From: Pseudomonadales bacterium
GTDB lineage: Bacteria; Pseudomonadota; Gammaproteobacteria; Pseudomonadales; Azotimanducaceae
Direction: 5' to 3'
DNA: 64,000 nt
Assembly (NCBI GenBank): GCA_024234635.1
Contig: JACKNX010000017.1
Span: 1-64,000 of the forward strand
The notes below the pieces were generated by a model. The model was not told where the DNA came from. It searched no databases and saw only the letters and a program-made list of their open reading frames with translations. The number at the start of each line of letters is the position of its first letter. Within the stretch, counting starts at the first letter, position 1. Shown in pieces: positions 34,988 to 44,510 of this stretch. The position numbers were made by a program, and so were the translations under genes.

Positions 34988-36652
34988 ATGGCGGAACTTG
35001 ATCTGGTGATACGTGGCGGCTCTGTCGTCGATGGTACTGGCGCGCCTGCCCGAAAGGCGGACATCGGCGTACGCGACGGTCATATCGTCGCCATAGGCAG
35101 TGGTGTGGGCGGTGCAGCGAGGGAAATCGACGCCACGGGCAAGGTGGTGGCGCCCGGCTTCATCGATATCCACACACACTTCGACCCCCAACTGTGCTGG
35201 GATGGTTACGCCACGCCGTCCATCGAACACGGCATCACCACAGTGGTCATCGGTAACTGTTCGCTGTCCCTGGCCCCCATTCGCGGTGCCGAAGGCGCGG
35301 ACAAGATCGTGAAGATGTTTGGCGTGATCGAAGACATCAAGCAGCGTACGTTCGACGCGGCGGTGCCTTTTTCGTGGGAGAGTTTTCCGGAATATCTCAA
35401 CCACATGCGCGGTGGTCTGGGTATCAACGTCGGCGCCCTGATCGGCCATTCGGCGCTGCGCTTCTACGTGATGGGCGCGCAGAGCCAGGAGCGGGCGGCA
35501 ACGCCGGATGAGCTGGCCGAGATGTGCCGTCTGGTGGAAGAGGCGATGGCCGCCGGTGCCATGGGCATCTCGTCGTCCTACGTCGATATCGACGAGAAAG
35601 GCAAGCCGGTACCGAGCCAGCTGGCGACACTGGAAGAGAAGATAGCGCTGGCCAAAGCCATGGCAAAGAGCGGCCGGGGCATCTGGCAGATCGTGCCTTA
35701 TTTTCTGGATATGCAGCGGCAGATCGAGAACATTCGCGAACTGGGTGAAATCAGCCTGGCGGCGGGTGTTCCCTGCAGCCTGCAGCCGGTGCTCAGTTCC
35801 CCCACGTCGCCGCACGCCACCGAGATCATCCAGGCACTGGAGGCGGAACATGCCCGTGGCGCGCGGGTGTATGGTCAGGTGATGCCCCGCTGCTTCGATC
35901 TGAACATGCGCCTTTCCGAGACCAGCATGCTGCTGTTCTCCATGCCAGCCTGGAAGGCCATCATGGATCTGCCGGTTGCCGAACGAAAGAAACAGTTCGC
36001 TGATCCCGCGAAGCGGGACGTGCTGGTTGCGCAGATGAAGCAGACCGTCGGCATGGGTAGCGCGCTGCCGTTCATGACCGTGGGTGAAACCAAGGCCAAT
36101 CCGCAGTACCGCGGCCGTGCGCTGATGGAAATTGCGCAGGCCGAAGGCAAGGAAGTGGGTGAGGTCATCCTGGATCTGTCGCTGGCGGATGACCTCGACA
36201 CGGAGTTTCAGCTCAAGAACGTCATCAACGTCGACAAGGCCGCCGTTGCGGACCTCATCGATCATCCGCTGTGCCACTTCGGCGCTTCCGATGCCGGTGC
36301 GCACATCACCCAGTTCTGCGGTACGGGTGATACCACCTATCTGCTGCAGCACTTCGTGCGGGAAACCGGCCGTATGACGCTGGAGCGGGCAGTCTTCCGC
36401 ATGACGGGCGAAGTAGCCAAGGACTGGGGCCTGCACGACCGGGGCACCCTTGAAGCAGGCAAGGCTGCGGACATCGTGGTCTTCGATCCGGCGACGGTGA
36501 CGGTAGGCGGTGAAGAGTTCGTGGACGATTTCCCTGGCGAGGCACGACGGTACGTGCGCCGCGCGAAAGGATTTTCCGCGGTGGTGGTGAACGGCGAGAT
36601 GGTCTACGACGGCCAGGCCTACACCAGCGCCCGTCCAGGACGAATCGTTTGA
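34988..36652 (+). CDS. N-acyl-D-amino-acid deacylase family amidohydrolase
   Basis: This 554-residue protein has the DHOase-like amidohydrolase fold. It begins MAELDLVIRGGSVVDGTG, followed by the metal motif FIDIHTHFDPQL near residue 62. GISSSYVDIDEKG and HFGASDAGAHITQFC (metal Asp, His) are further family features, and ADIVVFDPATVTVG lies near the C-terminus. It probably hydrolyses an N-acyl or cyclic amide bond. ATG 34988 begins the protein after ACAGGAGA. A bidirectional terminator follows. Confidence 0.88.
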   Translation: MAELDLVIRGGSVVDGTGAPARKADIGVRDGHIVAIGSGVGGAAREIDATGKVVAPGFIDIHTHFDPQLCWDGYATPSIEHGITTVVIGNCSLSLAPIRGAEGADKIVKMFGVIEDIKQRTFDAAVPFSWESFPEYLNHMRGGLGINVGALIGHSALRFYVMGAQSQERAATPDELAEMCRLVEEAMAAGAMGISSSYVDIDEKGKPVPSQLATLEEKIALAKAMAKSGRGIWQIVPYFLDMQRQIENIRELGEISLAAGVPCSLQPVLSSPTSPHATEIIQALEAEHARGARVYGQVMPRCFDLNMRLSETSMLLFSMPAWKAIMDLPVAERKKQFADPAKRDVLVAQMKQTVGMGSALPFMTVGETKANPQYRGRALMEIAQAEGKEVGEVILDLSLADDLDTEFQLKNVINVDKAAVADLIDHPLCHFGASDAGAHITQFCGTGDTTYLLQHFVRETGRMTLERAVFRMTGEVAKDWGLHDRGTLEAGKAADIVVFDPATVTVGGEEFVDDFPGEARRYVRRAKGFSAVVVNGEMVYDGQAYTSARPGRIV

Positions 36653-36690
36653 CGTAGAAGGCGCGCTTGCGCTGTCCTTTGTAAAAATTA

Positions 36691-36717
36691 CAAGGGCGCT
36701 CCCGCGCCCTTTGTTTG
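36691..36717. terminator. Rho-independent terminator
   Basis: AAGGGCG pairs with CGCCCTT around a CTCCCG loop, followed by TTGTTT. It sits between the converging ends of the deacylase gene and trxC and can serve either direction. Confidence 0.65.
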
Positions 36718-36724
36718 CTGGCTG

Positions 36725-37180
36725 TTACGTGGGCCGCCGCGTTGCTGTTTCCTGTTGCACCCACTGCACGATGGCGCCCAGCGGCATGGCGCCGCTGCGC
36801 CGGGCGATTTCCTTCCCGCCCATGAACAGGCAGAGCGTCGGGATGCTCTGGATGCGGTAGCGCCCCGCGACGCCAGCGGCCTCGTCCACATTCACCTTGG
36901 CCAGGCGCACGAAAGGTTCCAGTTGCGCGGCCGCCTGCGCAAACGCGGGCGCCATCGCCTTGCAGGGGCCGCACCACTCGGCCCAGAAATCCACCAGCAC
37001 CGGAATATCCGAGCGCCCGATCTGGCGGTCGAAGTTTGCATCCGTGAGCGTCACCGGATGGGCGGTAAACAGCGGCTGCCTGCAACCGGCGCAGCGTGGT
37101 CGATCGCCAAGGCGCCCCTCAGGGACACGATTCGCCGCTCCGCAGCCGGGGCACACCACGTGCAGTTTGTCGGTACTCAT
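36725..37180 (-). CDS. trxC: Thioredoxin 2
   Basis: A 151-residue protein with the zinc ribbon that distinguishes TrxC: CPGCGAANRVPEGRLGDRPRCAGC, seen as two CxxC pairs. The thioredoxin domain has the WCGPC active site in DFWAEWCGPCKAMAPAF. It reduces protein disulfides and responds to oxidative stress in other gammaproteobacteria. TrxC is often paired with BCP-type peroxidases functionally; a bcp gene is in this window at 13852. Confidence 0.95.
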   Translation of the reverse strand: MSTDKLHVVCPGCGAANRVPEGRLGDRPRCAGCRQPLFTAHPVTLTDANFDRQIGRSDIPVLVDFWAEWCGPCKAMAPAFAQAAAQLEPFVRLAKVNVDEAAGVAGRYRIQSIPTLCLFMGGKEIARRSGAMPLGAIVQWVQQETATRRPT

Positions 37181-37320
37181 GATCGCGGCTCCGTACGCTC
37201 GTCGAGGGCGCTGATTGATCCTTCGCGGATAGATGGGGGCGGATTCGGTTTTTTCCAGAGACCGATGGGCCGGCCGGAGACGCGGTAAACTCCGCGACGA
37301 TCAAACAGCCGGGACGAGAC

Positions 37321-38085
37321 ATGAGCGCGGATGAACTGCTGGTGGAAAAAAGGGGCGAGGTGGAATGGGTCACCCTGAATCGACCGGATAGCCTGAATGC
37401 CCTCAACAGCAGCCTGACGAAGTCGCTGCGCACGTACTTTGAAACCAAGTACGACGATATGTCGACACGCGTCATCGTTCTGCGCGGGGCAGGGCGTGCG
37501 TTCTGTGCGGGCCTGGATCTGAAGGATGTTGGTGGCGGCGGGCAGTCCGTTGAGGAGAGCCTGAGAAAACAGGTGTCCGTTCGGGACATCTACAAGGCCA
37601 TGCGACGCTGCCCGCAGCCCATCGTGTCGCTGATCAGGGGCGCCGCCTGCGGTGGCGGATTCTCCCTGGCGCTCGCGTCGGACATCCGCATCCTCGGCGA
37701 AAGCGCCAAGATGAACGCCGCCTACATCACCATTGGCGCCTCAGGGTGTGACATGGGGTCGAGTTATTTCCTGCCGCGCCTGGTGGGCACATCGCTGGCG
37801 TCGGAACTGTTGTTGACGGGGCGCTTCATCTATCCGGCGGAGGCGTTGGCGCATCGGCTGGTGTCGCGGGTGGTGCCGGACGCTGAACTGGACACCGCGG
37901 CGGACGACCTGATCGCGGCGATACTCGCCAACACCCGGTTTGGCGTCAGCCTGACGAAGGATGCGCTGAACTTCTCCATTGACGCCCCCGGGCTCGATGC
38001 CGCGATGGCGATGGAAGACAGGAACCAGATGCTGGCGATTTCTTCCGGTGAGTTCGCGGCGCGCGTCAAAGCCTTCACCCGGTGA
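37321..38085 (+). CDS. Enoyl-CoA hydratase/isomerase family protein (second)
   Basis: This 254-residue crotonase has GAGRAFCAGLDLKDVGG and LIRGAACGGGFSLALASD as its oxyanion-hole segments. The region ITIGASGCDMGSSYFLPRLVG places CDMG where the second catalytic Glu often lies, so hydratase activity is not assured. The family includes hydratases, isomerases and thioesterases. It converges with the carboxylase gene. Confidence 0.9.
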   Translation: MSADELLVEKRGEVEWVTLNRPDSLNALNSSLTKSLRTYFETKYDDMSTRVIVLRGAGRAFCAGLDLKDVGGGGQSVEESLRKQVSVRDIYKAMRRCPQPIVSLIRGAACGGGFSLALASDIRILGESAKMNAAYITIGASGCDMGSSYFLPRLVGTSLASELLLTGRFIYPAEALAHRLVSRVVPDAELDTAADDLIAAILANTRFGVSLTKDALNFSIDAPGLDAAMAMEDRNQMLAISSGEFAARVKAFTR

Positions 38086-38101
38086 TGACGCGCGCAACGC
38101 G

Positions 38102-38133
38102 GTGGAACAACCCGGGGGCGCGGGTTGCTCCAC
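38102..38133. terminator. Long hairpin between convergent genes
   Basis: GTGGAACAACCCG (38102-38114) pairs with CGGGTTGCTCCAC (38121-38133), 12 of 13 positions, with a 6-base loop. It lies between the enoyl-CoA hydratase and carboxylase genes. There is no T-run. Confidence 0.5.
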
Positions 38134-38141
38134 GGCGACCG

Positions 38142-41100
38142 TTACCAGGTATCGACGTTGCGCCGCTTTTTCCCATGCCGCGTCGGCAACGGCAGCGTCG
38201 CGTTCAGTGACTGCGCAATCCAGCGGCGCGATTCCGCGGGATCGATCACATCGTCCACGGCAAACGAAACGCCAGCGCTCAGCGCCTTGCCGCGCTGGTA
38301 GGCGGCGTTGACCAGCTGGTCATAACGGGCCTTCCGTGCGGCGGGGTCGTCGATGGCGGCGAGCTCATTGCGGAAACCGAGTTTCACCTGTCCTTCCAGC
38401 CCCATTCCACCGAACTCGGCAGTGGGCCAGGCTACGGTGCAGAAGGGCTCCTTCATGCTGCCACCGGCCATGGCCTGCGCGCCGAGACCGTAGGCCTTGC
38501 GCAGCACGATCGTGAGCAGCGGTATGGTGAGATTGGCGCCGGTGACAAACAGACGACTGCAGTGGCGCACGAGCCCGGTGGTCTCCACTTCGGGCCCCAC
38601 CATCATGCCGGGTGTGTCGCACAGCACCAGCATCGGGATATCGAAGGCGTCGCACAGCTGCATGAAGCGCGCCGCCTTGTCGGAGCCGTCGCTGTCGATG
38701 GCGCCGGACAGATGCTGTGGATTGTTTGCCAGCAGGCCGATGGGGCGCCCCTCCACGCGAATGAACGCGGTGACGATGCCCAGACCGAAACCGGCCCTGA
38801 GCTCCAGCACGCTGCCTTCGTCCGCCAGCGTGCGGATCACCTCGCGCACGTCGTAAACGCGCAGGCGATTCTCCGGCACGATGTTGCGCAGCTTGCGCTG
38901 GTCCACGCAGGACCAGGTCTGGACGCGGCCCTGGAAGTAACCGAGGTACTGCTTTGCAACCTCCACTGCCTCCACTTCGTCTTCCACTGCCACGTCGACC
39001 ACGCCGCTGGCGATCTGCACGTCGATAGGGCCGATTTCTTCAGGCCGGAATACGCCCAGGCCACCCCCTTCGATGAGCGCGGGTCCGCCCATGCCGATGT
39101 TGGAATCCCGGGTGGCGATGATGACGTCGCAGCAGCCGAGCAGCGATGCATTGCCGGCGAAGCAGAAGCGTGAAGTGATGCCGATGAGTGGCACCTGTCC
39201 GCTGAGACGTCCCATGCTGGCAAAGGTTGGTGTATCGAGCGGACGGTAGGCCATTTCATCCCGTCCCTGGCCGGCGTCACTGGTTTCCCGGCCGCCCTGA
39301 CGCTTGCCGCCGGTGCCGGCCCGCCCACCGCCGCCTTCCGCGAACAGCACTACCGGGATAGACCATTTCTCGGCCAGCTCCAGCATGCGGTCCGTCTTCG
39401 GATGGTTGACCGCGCCCTGGGTGCCGGCAAGCACGGTGTAGTCATAGGCCATGACGACCGTGCGGCCTTTCTCCGGCCCGAAATGCGCGCCGTTTACCGT
39501 CCCGACGCCGGTCACCATGCCGTCCGTGGGGAACTTGCGGATCACTTCCGCCATGGGCAGGCCGGTACCGGGCGTGAGCACAAGCTGTCCGTGTTCCGTG
39601 AAGCTTCCAGCATCGCAGAGCTGGCCGATATTCTCGCGCGCCGTGCGTTGGCCTGTTTTCCTGCGTTTGGCCACTGCATCGGGGCGTGCAGCGTCCAGCG
39701 TGATCTCGTGGCGTTCGATGACTTCGGCCACGTCGGGGCGTATGAGATCGAGATCTTCCTCCACCGTGGTGGTTTCCGCCTGCGCCAGATCGGCGCGTGG
39801 CTCCACGTAGGCAAGGGGGTGCTCCGCGAACACGGTATCACCTTCCGCAACGGTGACTTCCTTCACGACGCCACCGGTCGTCGCTCGGATCTCGTGTTCC
39901 ATTTTCATGGCTTCCATGATCATCACCACCTGACCGGGCCGCACGGCATCGCCACTGGAAATGCTGACGCTGACGAGTGTGCCCTGCATCGGGGCGACGA
40001 GGGCGTCGGTTCCGGCCGGCCCCGCGTGACTGCCGGCCCTGCCGGCGCTGGACTTCGGCGCGGCGCTGGCTGACTTGCCATAGTCCAGTACCGCCAGTGG
40101 GTCCACGGCGTCGACCTTCACACCGGCTTTGCCGGTGGCGCTGGCCCTCTCCGCGACAAAGTGGCGAACCTCGCGGGGAATACCGCTCAGCAACTCGGCC
40201 ATGCAGGTGTCCACGAATCGGGTGTGCACGGCCAGTGCCGGCAGCGCCGGGTGGGTGACGATGGCACGCAGGAATCCGATGTTGGTTTCCAGGCCTTCGA
40301 TGCGGAAGTCCGCCAGCGCCCGGTCCGCGGCGCGCAGTGCCGCGGCGAAGTCTCCGCGGGTGTGAACGATGACCTTGGCCAGCAGTGAATCGAAACTGGG
40401 ATTGGTCGTGTAACCCGAGTAGCCGAAAGTATCTGTGCGAATACCGGGGCCGCTGGGTACATCAAACGCCGTCAGGGTGCCGCCGCTCGGGCGCGTGCTG
40501 CCGTCGGCCTGCATGGTCTCCATGTTCACGCGGCATTGAATGGCATGGCCGCGGGGCGGCTGTGCGCCGATGTCGGCGAGACCAAGCTCGGCCAGTGTCC
40601 GGCCTTGCGCGATGGCGAGTTGCGTCTGCACCAGATCGACGCCGAAGACGGCTTCGGTGACCGTGTGTTCCACCTGCAGACGGGCGTTGGCTTCGATGAA
40701 ATAGAAGGCGTTGCGCGCCGGCTCGTAGAGAAATTCGAAGGTTCCCAGGCTCTCGTAACCGGCGACCTCGGCCAGGCGTACGGCGTCGTTCTGCATTGCT
40801 TCGCGGATGGCCTGGGGCAGAAAGGGGGCCGGCGCAATTTCCACGAGCTTCTGATGCCGCCTCTGCACTGTGCAGTCCCGGGTACCAAGGTGCACGACGC
40901 TGCCGGCGCCGTCGGCGGCGATCTGGACCTCGATGTGACGCGCCTCGGCGACAAACTGCTCCACGTACACGGCGCCATTGCCGAAGGCGGCGCGCGCTTC
41001 TGAGCTGGCGCGTGCAAAGGCGTCGCTGATTTCCTCCGCGGCGTCCACCACGCGCATGCCACGACCGCCGCCGCCCGCGATGGCCTTGATGACCATGCGC

Positions 41101-41552
41101 GAACCGGCTGGCAGCCCCTGGAAGAAAGCGCGCGCGTCGTCCTCGGTAACCGCGGTGCTGATTCCCGGCACCGTGGGTACGCCGTGTTCGTGCGCGTGTC
41201 GGCGCGCGGTGCCCTTGTCCCCGAACAGCGCCAGCAGCGCAGGGGAAGGGCCGACAAATTTCAGGCCCGCCGCCTGGCAGGCCGTTGCGAAGTCCGCGTT
41301 TTCGCTCAGAAAACCGTAGCCGGGGTGCACCAGCGTGCAGCCTTCCGCCAAGGCGACGTCGACGATGGCGCCCGCATCCAGGTAGGCGCGCGCGCCGCTG
41401 CCAGGCAGCTGTACCGCGCTGTCCGCCTTCGTCACATGCAGCGAACGGGCGTCATCGGTTGAGTAGACGGCAACGGTGGGTATGCCCAGATCCGCCGCGG
41501 CGCGCGCGATGCGAATGGCAATTTCACCGCGATTGGCGATGAGCAGCTTCAT
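38142..41552 (-). CDS. Single-chain biotin-dependent acyl-CoA carboxylase (BC-BCCP-CT)
   Basis: A 1136-residue multidomain enzyme. Residues 1-450 are a biotin carboxylase (MKLLIANRGEIAIRIARAA, ATP-grasp GGGGRGMRVV). About residues 515-590 form the biotin carrier domain with the biotinylated Lys in IMEAMKMEHEIR. Residues ~630-1130 are a carboxyltransferase (ENIGQLCDAGSF, ...GATSRFCFAGNASLLGCCD region). This order matches single-chain long-chain acyl-CoA carboxylases described in actinobacteria and some proteobacteria. It makes 2-carboxyacyl-CoA from bicarbonate. It precedes the P450 on the same strand, so coupling is possible. Confidence 0.92.
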   Translation of the reverse strand: MKLLIANRGEIAIRIARAAADLGIPTVAVYSTDDARSLHVTKADSAVQLPGSGARAYLDAGAIVDVALAEGCTLVHPGYGFLSENADFATACQAAGLKFVGPSPALLALFGDKGTARRHAHEHGVPTVPGISTAVTEDDARAFFQGLPAGSRMVIKAIAGGGGRGMRVVDAAEEISDAFARASSEARAAFGNGAVYVEQFVAEARHIEVQIAADGAGSVVHLGTRDCTVQRRHQKLVEIAPAPFLPQAIREAMQNDAVRLAEVAGYESLGTFEFLYEPARNAFYFIEANARLQVEHTVTEAVFGVDLVQTQLAIAQGRTLAELGLADIGAQPPRGHAIQCRVNMETMQADGSTRPSGGTLTAFDVPSGPGIRTDTFGYSGYTTNPSFDSLLAKVIVHTRGDFAAALRAADRALADFRIEGLETNIGFLRAIVTHPALPALAVHTRFVDTCMAELLSGIPREVRHFVAERASATGKAGVKVDAVDPLAVLDYGKSASAAPKSSAGRAGSHAGPAGTDALVAPMQGTLVSVSISSGDAVRPGQVVMIMEAMKMEHEIRATTGGVVKEVTVAEGDTVFAEHPLAYVEPRADLAQAETTTVEEDLDLIRPDVAEVIERHEITLDAARPDAVAKRRKTGQRTARENIGQLCDAGSFTEHGQLVLTPGTGLPMAEVIRKFPTDGMVTGVGTVNGAHFGPEKGRTVVMAYDYTVLAGTQGAVNHPKTDRMLELAEKWSIPVVLFAEGGGGRAGTGGKRQGGRETSDAGQGRDEMAYRPLDTPTFASMGRLSGQVPLIGITSRFCFAGNASLLGCCDVIIATRDSNIGMGGPALIEGGGLGVFRPEEIGPIDVQIASGVVDVAVEDEVEAVEVAKQYLGYFQGRVQTWSCVDQRKLRNIVPENRLRVYDVREVIRTLADEGSVLELRAGFGLGIVTAFIRVEGRPIGLLANNPQHLSGAIDSDGSDKAARFMQLCDAFDIPMLVLCDTPGMMVGPEVETTGLVRHCSRLFVTGANLTIPLLTIVLRKAYGLGAQAMAGGSMKEPFCTVAWPTAEFGGMGLEGQVKLGFRNELAAIDDPAARKARYDQLVNAAYQRGKALSAGVSFAVDDVIDPAESRRWIAQSLNATLPLPTRHGKKRRNVDTW

Positions 41553-41594
41553 ATCCTCTCCCCGGTTGTATGTCTTTCGTGGCCGGCCGTGCTC

Positions 41595-42881
41595 TCAGCG
41601 GCGCTCGAACGCCACGTGCAGCCCCAGCATGCCATGCAGCAGCGCATTGGGAGCAAACGTTGGCGGACTGGCGCCATCGGCCAGCCGGAAATTCTTCAAG
41701 CGCTCGAAGATTACCCGGAAGGCGATGTTCATTTCCCGGCGCGCCAGCGCAGCCCCCAGGCAGTGGTGAATGCCGATGCCGAACGCCACGTGCTGGCGCA
41801 GGTTGTCGCGTTGGATGTCGAATCGCAGCGGATCGTCGAACACCCGCTCGTCGTGATTGGCCGAGGCGAAGCGTGCGAAGCAGACGCTGTTGGCCGGAAT
41901 GGTCACGCCGTGCAGGGTGACGTCGCGCGTGGTTCGGCGGAACATGTTGGAGGACGGGCTGGAGATGCGCAGCACTTCCTCCACGAAGCGGCTGATCATT
42001 TCCGGGCCGTGGTCGGCCTCCAGAAGCGCGTACTGATCCGGATTGTCGATAAGCAGCCAGATACCCTCCGTGAGCGAGGCGGCCGTCGTTTCGTTGCCGG
42101 CTACCAGGATCTGCGACAGCATGGACAGGCACTCCGCGTTGTCCAGCGGCTTTTCGCCGTCGATGCTGGCGTTGACCACTTTGGACAGGATGTCGTCCCG
42201 CGGTTCGGCACGGCGCTCGTCCATGCGTTGCACGAAGTAGCGCTGGAATTCGAGGATGCCCTTCGCCGCCGCAAGCTGGCCGTCCCGGTCGAGCTGCTGG
42301 CTCAGGTTGCCGATGAAGGCTTCCGTCCACGCACGCAGGCGCGGCAAATCCGCTTCCGGCGTGCCGATCTGCGAGGCAATCACCCGCAGCGGCAGCGGAA
42401 TGCCGAAGGCTTCGAGGAAGTTGCACTGCCCCGCATCGATGAATCCGTCGATCAGGTGGTTCGAGGTGGCGTCGATGAATGGCTCCAGCGCACGCAGATT
42501 CGCAGGGCCGAAGGCGCCATCCACGAATTTGCGGTAGCGCCGCTGCAGTGGCGGATCCTGGGTGAGCATGGTGGGGACATTCGGGTAGGACTCCGCCATG
42601 ACTGCGCGCATATCCGGGTCGTCACTGGCGGTAGCCCGGCTCATGGCGGCCGGCATCACACTGGAGAACGTTTCCGGGTCCTGGGCCATTGCCACGACGT
42701 CCTCGTGGCGGGAAATGAACCAGATGCCGCTTGCGGGGTCACGGAACACCGGGGCTTCGCTGCGCAGGCGCCGGTTCATTCCGTACGGGCAGCGGAGCAG
42801 CTCCGGGTGCATCGGTACAAGTTCGTGGATGGGGCACTGTTCGGCGTGACGCACGGCATCGTGCGCGCTCGTGTAGGTCAT
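41595..42881 (-). CDS. Cytochrome P450
   Basis: This 428-residue bacterial P450 has the I-helix motif LVAGNETTAASLTEG, the K-helix EEVLR and the heme-binding loop FGIGIHHCLGAALARREM with the Cys thiolate ligand. A meander region precedes it. It hydroxylates a lipid, terpenoid or steroid-like substrate in other members, with electrons from a ferredoxin; no ferredoxin is adjacent. ATG 42881 begins the family-like MTYTSAHDAV. It sits 42 bases upstream of the carboxylase gene. Confidence 0.93.
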   Translation of the reverse strand: MTYTSAHDAVRHAEQCPIHELVPMHPELLRCPYGMNRRLRSEAPVFRDPASGIWFISRHEDVVAMAQDPETFSSVMPAAMSRATASDDPDMRAVMAESYPNVPTMLTQDPPLQRRYRKFVDGAFGPANLRALEPFIDATSNHLIDGFIDAGQCNFLEAFGIPLPLRVIASQIGTPEADLPRLRAWTEAFIGNLSQQLDRDGQLAAAKGILEFQRYFVQRMDERRAEPRDDILSKVVNASIDGEKPLDNAECLSMLSQILVAGNETTAASLTEGIWLLIDNPDQYALLEADHGPEMISRFVEEVLRISSPSSNMFRRTTRDVTLHGVTIPANSVCFARFASANHDERVFDDPLRFDIQRDNLRQHVAFGIGIHHCLGAALARREMNIAFRVIFERLKNFRLADGASPPTFAPNALLHGMLGLHVAFERR

Positions 42882-43024
42882 GACGGTTCTACCTGGATTG
42901 CCGCAAAGCGCCGGATTATCGCACGAGCGGAGCCGAAGCCGTGGACAGTGGGCTCGTGATCTGGCGGGTTCTCGCTGCGCCATGCGAGACTGCGCGCGGA
43001 CCATCCCGGGAGACTGGAATCGTG

Positions 43025-43612
43025 ATGCAGGTGGAACCCGTTGTACTGAGCGGGGCGCATGTGCGCCTGGAGCCGCTCACAGCAGACCATGTGGAGGCGC
43101 TGTGGGCCGTGGCGCAATACCCGGAAATCTGGCGGTACATGCCGTTCCGGGCGGGCACCCGCGAGGAATACGAAGGCCTCGTCGGCGCGCTGCTGTCCGG
43201 TCAGCGCGCGGGACTGACCCTGCCGTTCGTCACCGTGCGATTGCATCCTGAGCCGCAGGTGGTCGGTTCGACCAGCTTCCTGGAGATCAATCCGGTGCAC
43301 CACCGACTTGAAATCGGCAGCACCTGGGTTACTCCGGCGCACCAGCGCAGCCCGGTGAATACCGAGGCCAAACTGCTGCAGATGACGCACGCCTTCGAGG
43401 TGCTCGGTTGCAACCGCGTGGAGTTCAAGACCGATTCGCTCAACGCAACGTCACGCGCGGCGCTGGCGCGCATCGGAGCGGTGGAGGAAGGCACGTTCCG
43501 CAACCATATGATCATGCCGGATGGCCGCATCCGGCACAGTGTCTGGTTCTCCATCACCCGCGAGGAATGGCCGGCGGCGAAGGCGCGGCTGGTCCGCCGT
43601 TTGTCGGACTGA
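43025..43612 (+). CDS. GNAT family N-acetyltransferase
   Basis: A 195-residue acetyltransferase. LSGAHVRLEPLTADHVEALW is the typical start of RimJ/L-like members. LEIGSTWVTPAHQRSPVNTEAKLLQMTHAFEVLGCNRVEFKTDSLNATSRAALARIGA, seen as adjoining motifs, covers the acetyl-CoA site and final helix. The R/Q-x-x-G-x-G/A CoA motif is replaced by QRSPVNT. Target unknown. It is divergent from the P450 gene. Confidence 0.87.
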   Translation: MQVEPVVLSGAHVRLEPLTADHVEALWAVAQYPEIWRYMPFRAGTREEYEGLVGALLSGQRAGLTLPFVTVRLHPEPQVVGSTSFLEINPVHHRLEIGSTWVTPAHQRSPVNTEAKLLQMTHAFEVLGCNRVEFKTDSLNATSRAALARIGAVEEGTFRNHMIMPDGRIRHSVWFSITREEWPAAKARLVRRLSD

Positions 43613-43666
43613 GCGTTCGAGGACCGGCCGAAGTCGGCTGCGTTGGTTTGACGGCGCGCCGCGCGG

Positions 43667-44137
43667 TCAGCCGCCGAGGTGTCGACGCAACCCCTGCAGT
43701 TCGCTTCGCCACCAGTCCGCGGCCCTCGCAAGGGTGGCGGCGTCAGGGAATCCGTGTCGGGACACATGTTCGCGCGGAATTTCCGCCCAGCCGTGATGCT
43801 CCACCGTTACCCGGGTCTCGTTGCCCACCGCTTCGAACCGCACGTGCACTTCGGTGCGCTGGTCGATGTCGAACGCTGGCGGGCACCACGTGAACGCCAG
43901 GTGCATACCCGGTTGCCAGCTCAGGATGGTGCCGATTTCGAGACAGCGGCCGTCGGGCAGCGTGGCGGTCAGCCGGCCGCCTTCGCCGCCCGTGAATGCG
44001 AGCGCGCCGTCGCCCTCGCTGGTGAGCGCAAACAGGTCGGACGGTTGCCACCACGCCGCGATCTCGCGCGTGAATACGTCAAATGCCCGCGCGGGTGACG
44101 TAGGCACGCGAATGGCCACGAGTACCGATGAGGTCAT
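43667..44137 (-). CDS. SRPBCC (AHSA1-like) domain protein
   Basis: This 156-residue protein has the SRPBCC START-like fold: AFDVFTREIAAWWQPSDLF near the start and ETRVTVEHHGWAEIP near the end. It follows the ArsR regulator by 13 bases. AHSA1-type genes are very often paired with ArsR regulators, as here. Ligand unknown. Confidence 0.88.
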   Translation of the reverse strand: MTSSVLVAIRVPTSPARAFDVFTREIAAWWQPSDLFALTSEGDGALAFTGGEGGRLTATLPDGRCLEIGTILSWQPGMHLAFTWCPPAFDIDQRTEVHVRFEAVGNETRVTVEHHGWAEIPREHVSRHGFPDAATLARAADWWRSELQGLRRHLGG

Positions 44138-44150
44138 GGATTGTGTGCCC

Positions 44151-44510
44151 TCAGGAGCGGTCGGCTTCCTTCTGGTTGGCGTCGGCGCTCTCCACGTACG
44201 CCTTGAAGGCGGACAACTGCATGGACCACAGCCGTTCGGTGTCTTCGAGCCAGCGGCGCAACGCTTTCAGACTGCCGTTACGTAACGAGTACACGCGCAC
44301 CCGGGCGTCGAAGTCGGTACGGGCTTCCTCCACCAGACCGCTGGCGCGCAGCGTTTTCAGGTGTTTCGACAAGGCGGGCGCGGACAGGCCAAGCCTGTTC
44401 GCAATCTCGCCCGCGCTCATCGGTTGCCTGCGCAGCAGTTCGATCACGGCCCGACGATTCGGCTCGGCCAGTGCCGCGAATGTGCGGTCCAGCCGCTCGG
44501 CCGCGTTCAT
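44151..44510 (-). CDS. ArsR-type winged-helix regulator
   Basis: This 119-residue protein has the winged-helix core FAALAEPNRRAVIELLRRQPMSAGEIANRLGLS, read as two motifs, and the recognition helix SAPALSKHLKTLRASGLV. It lacks the usual metal-binding Cys pair in the alpha-3 or alpha-5 helix, so it probably senses something other than a metal. Its ATG overlaps the VOC gene's TGA by 4 bases. Together with the SRPBCC gene it forms a three-gene operon that it may autoregulate. Confidence 0.9.
   Translation of the reverse strand: MNAAERLDRTFAALAEPNRRAVIELLRRQPMSAGEIANRLGLSAPALSKHLKTLRASGLVEEARTDFDARVRVYSLRNGSLKALRRWLEDTERLWSMQLSAFKAYVESADANQKEADRS

Noticed and set aside
34934..36436. 500-codon minus-strand frame opposite the N-acyl-D-amino-acid deacylase
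   Set aside because: His/Arg/Gln-rich shadow of a clear amidohydrolase.
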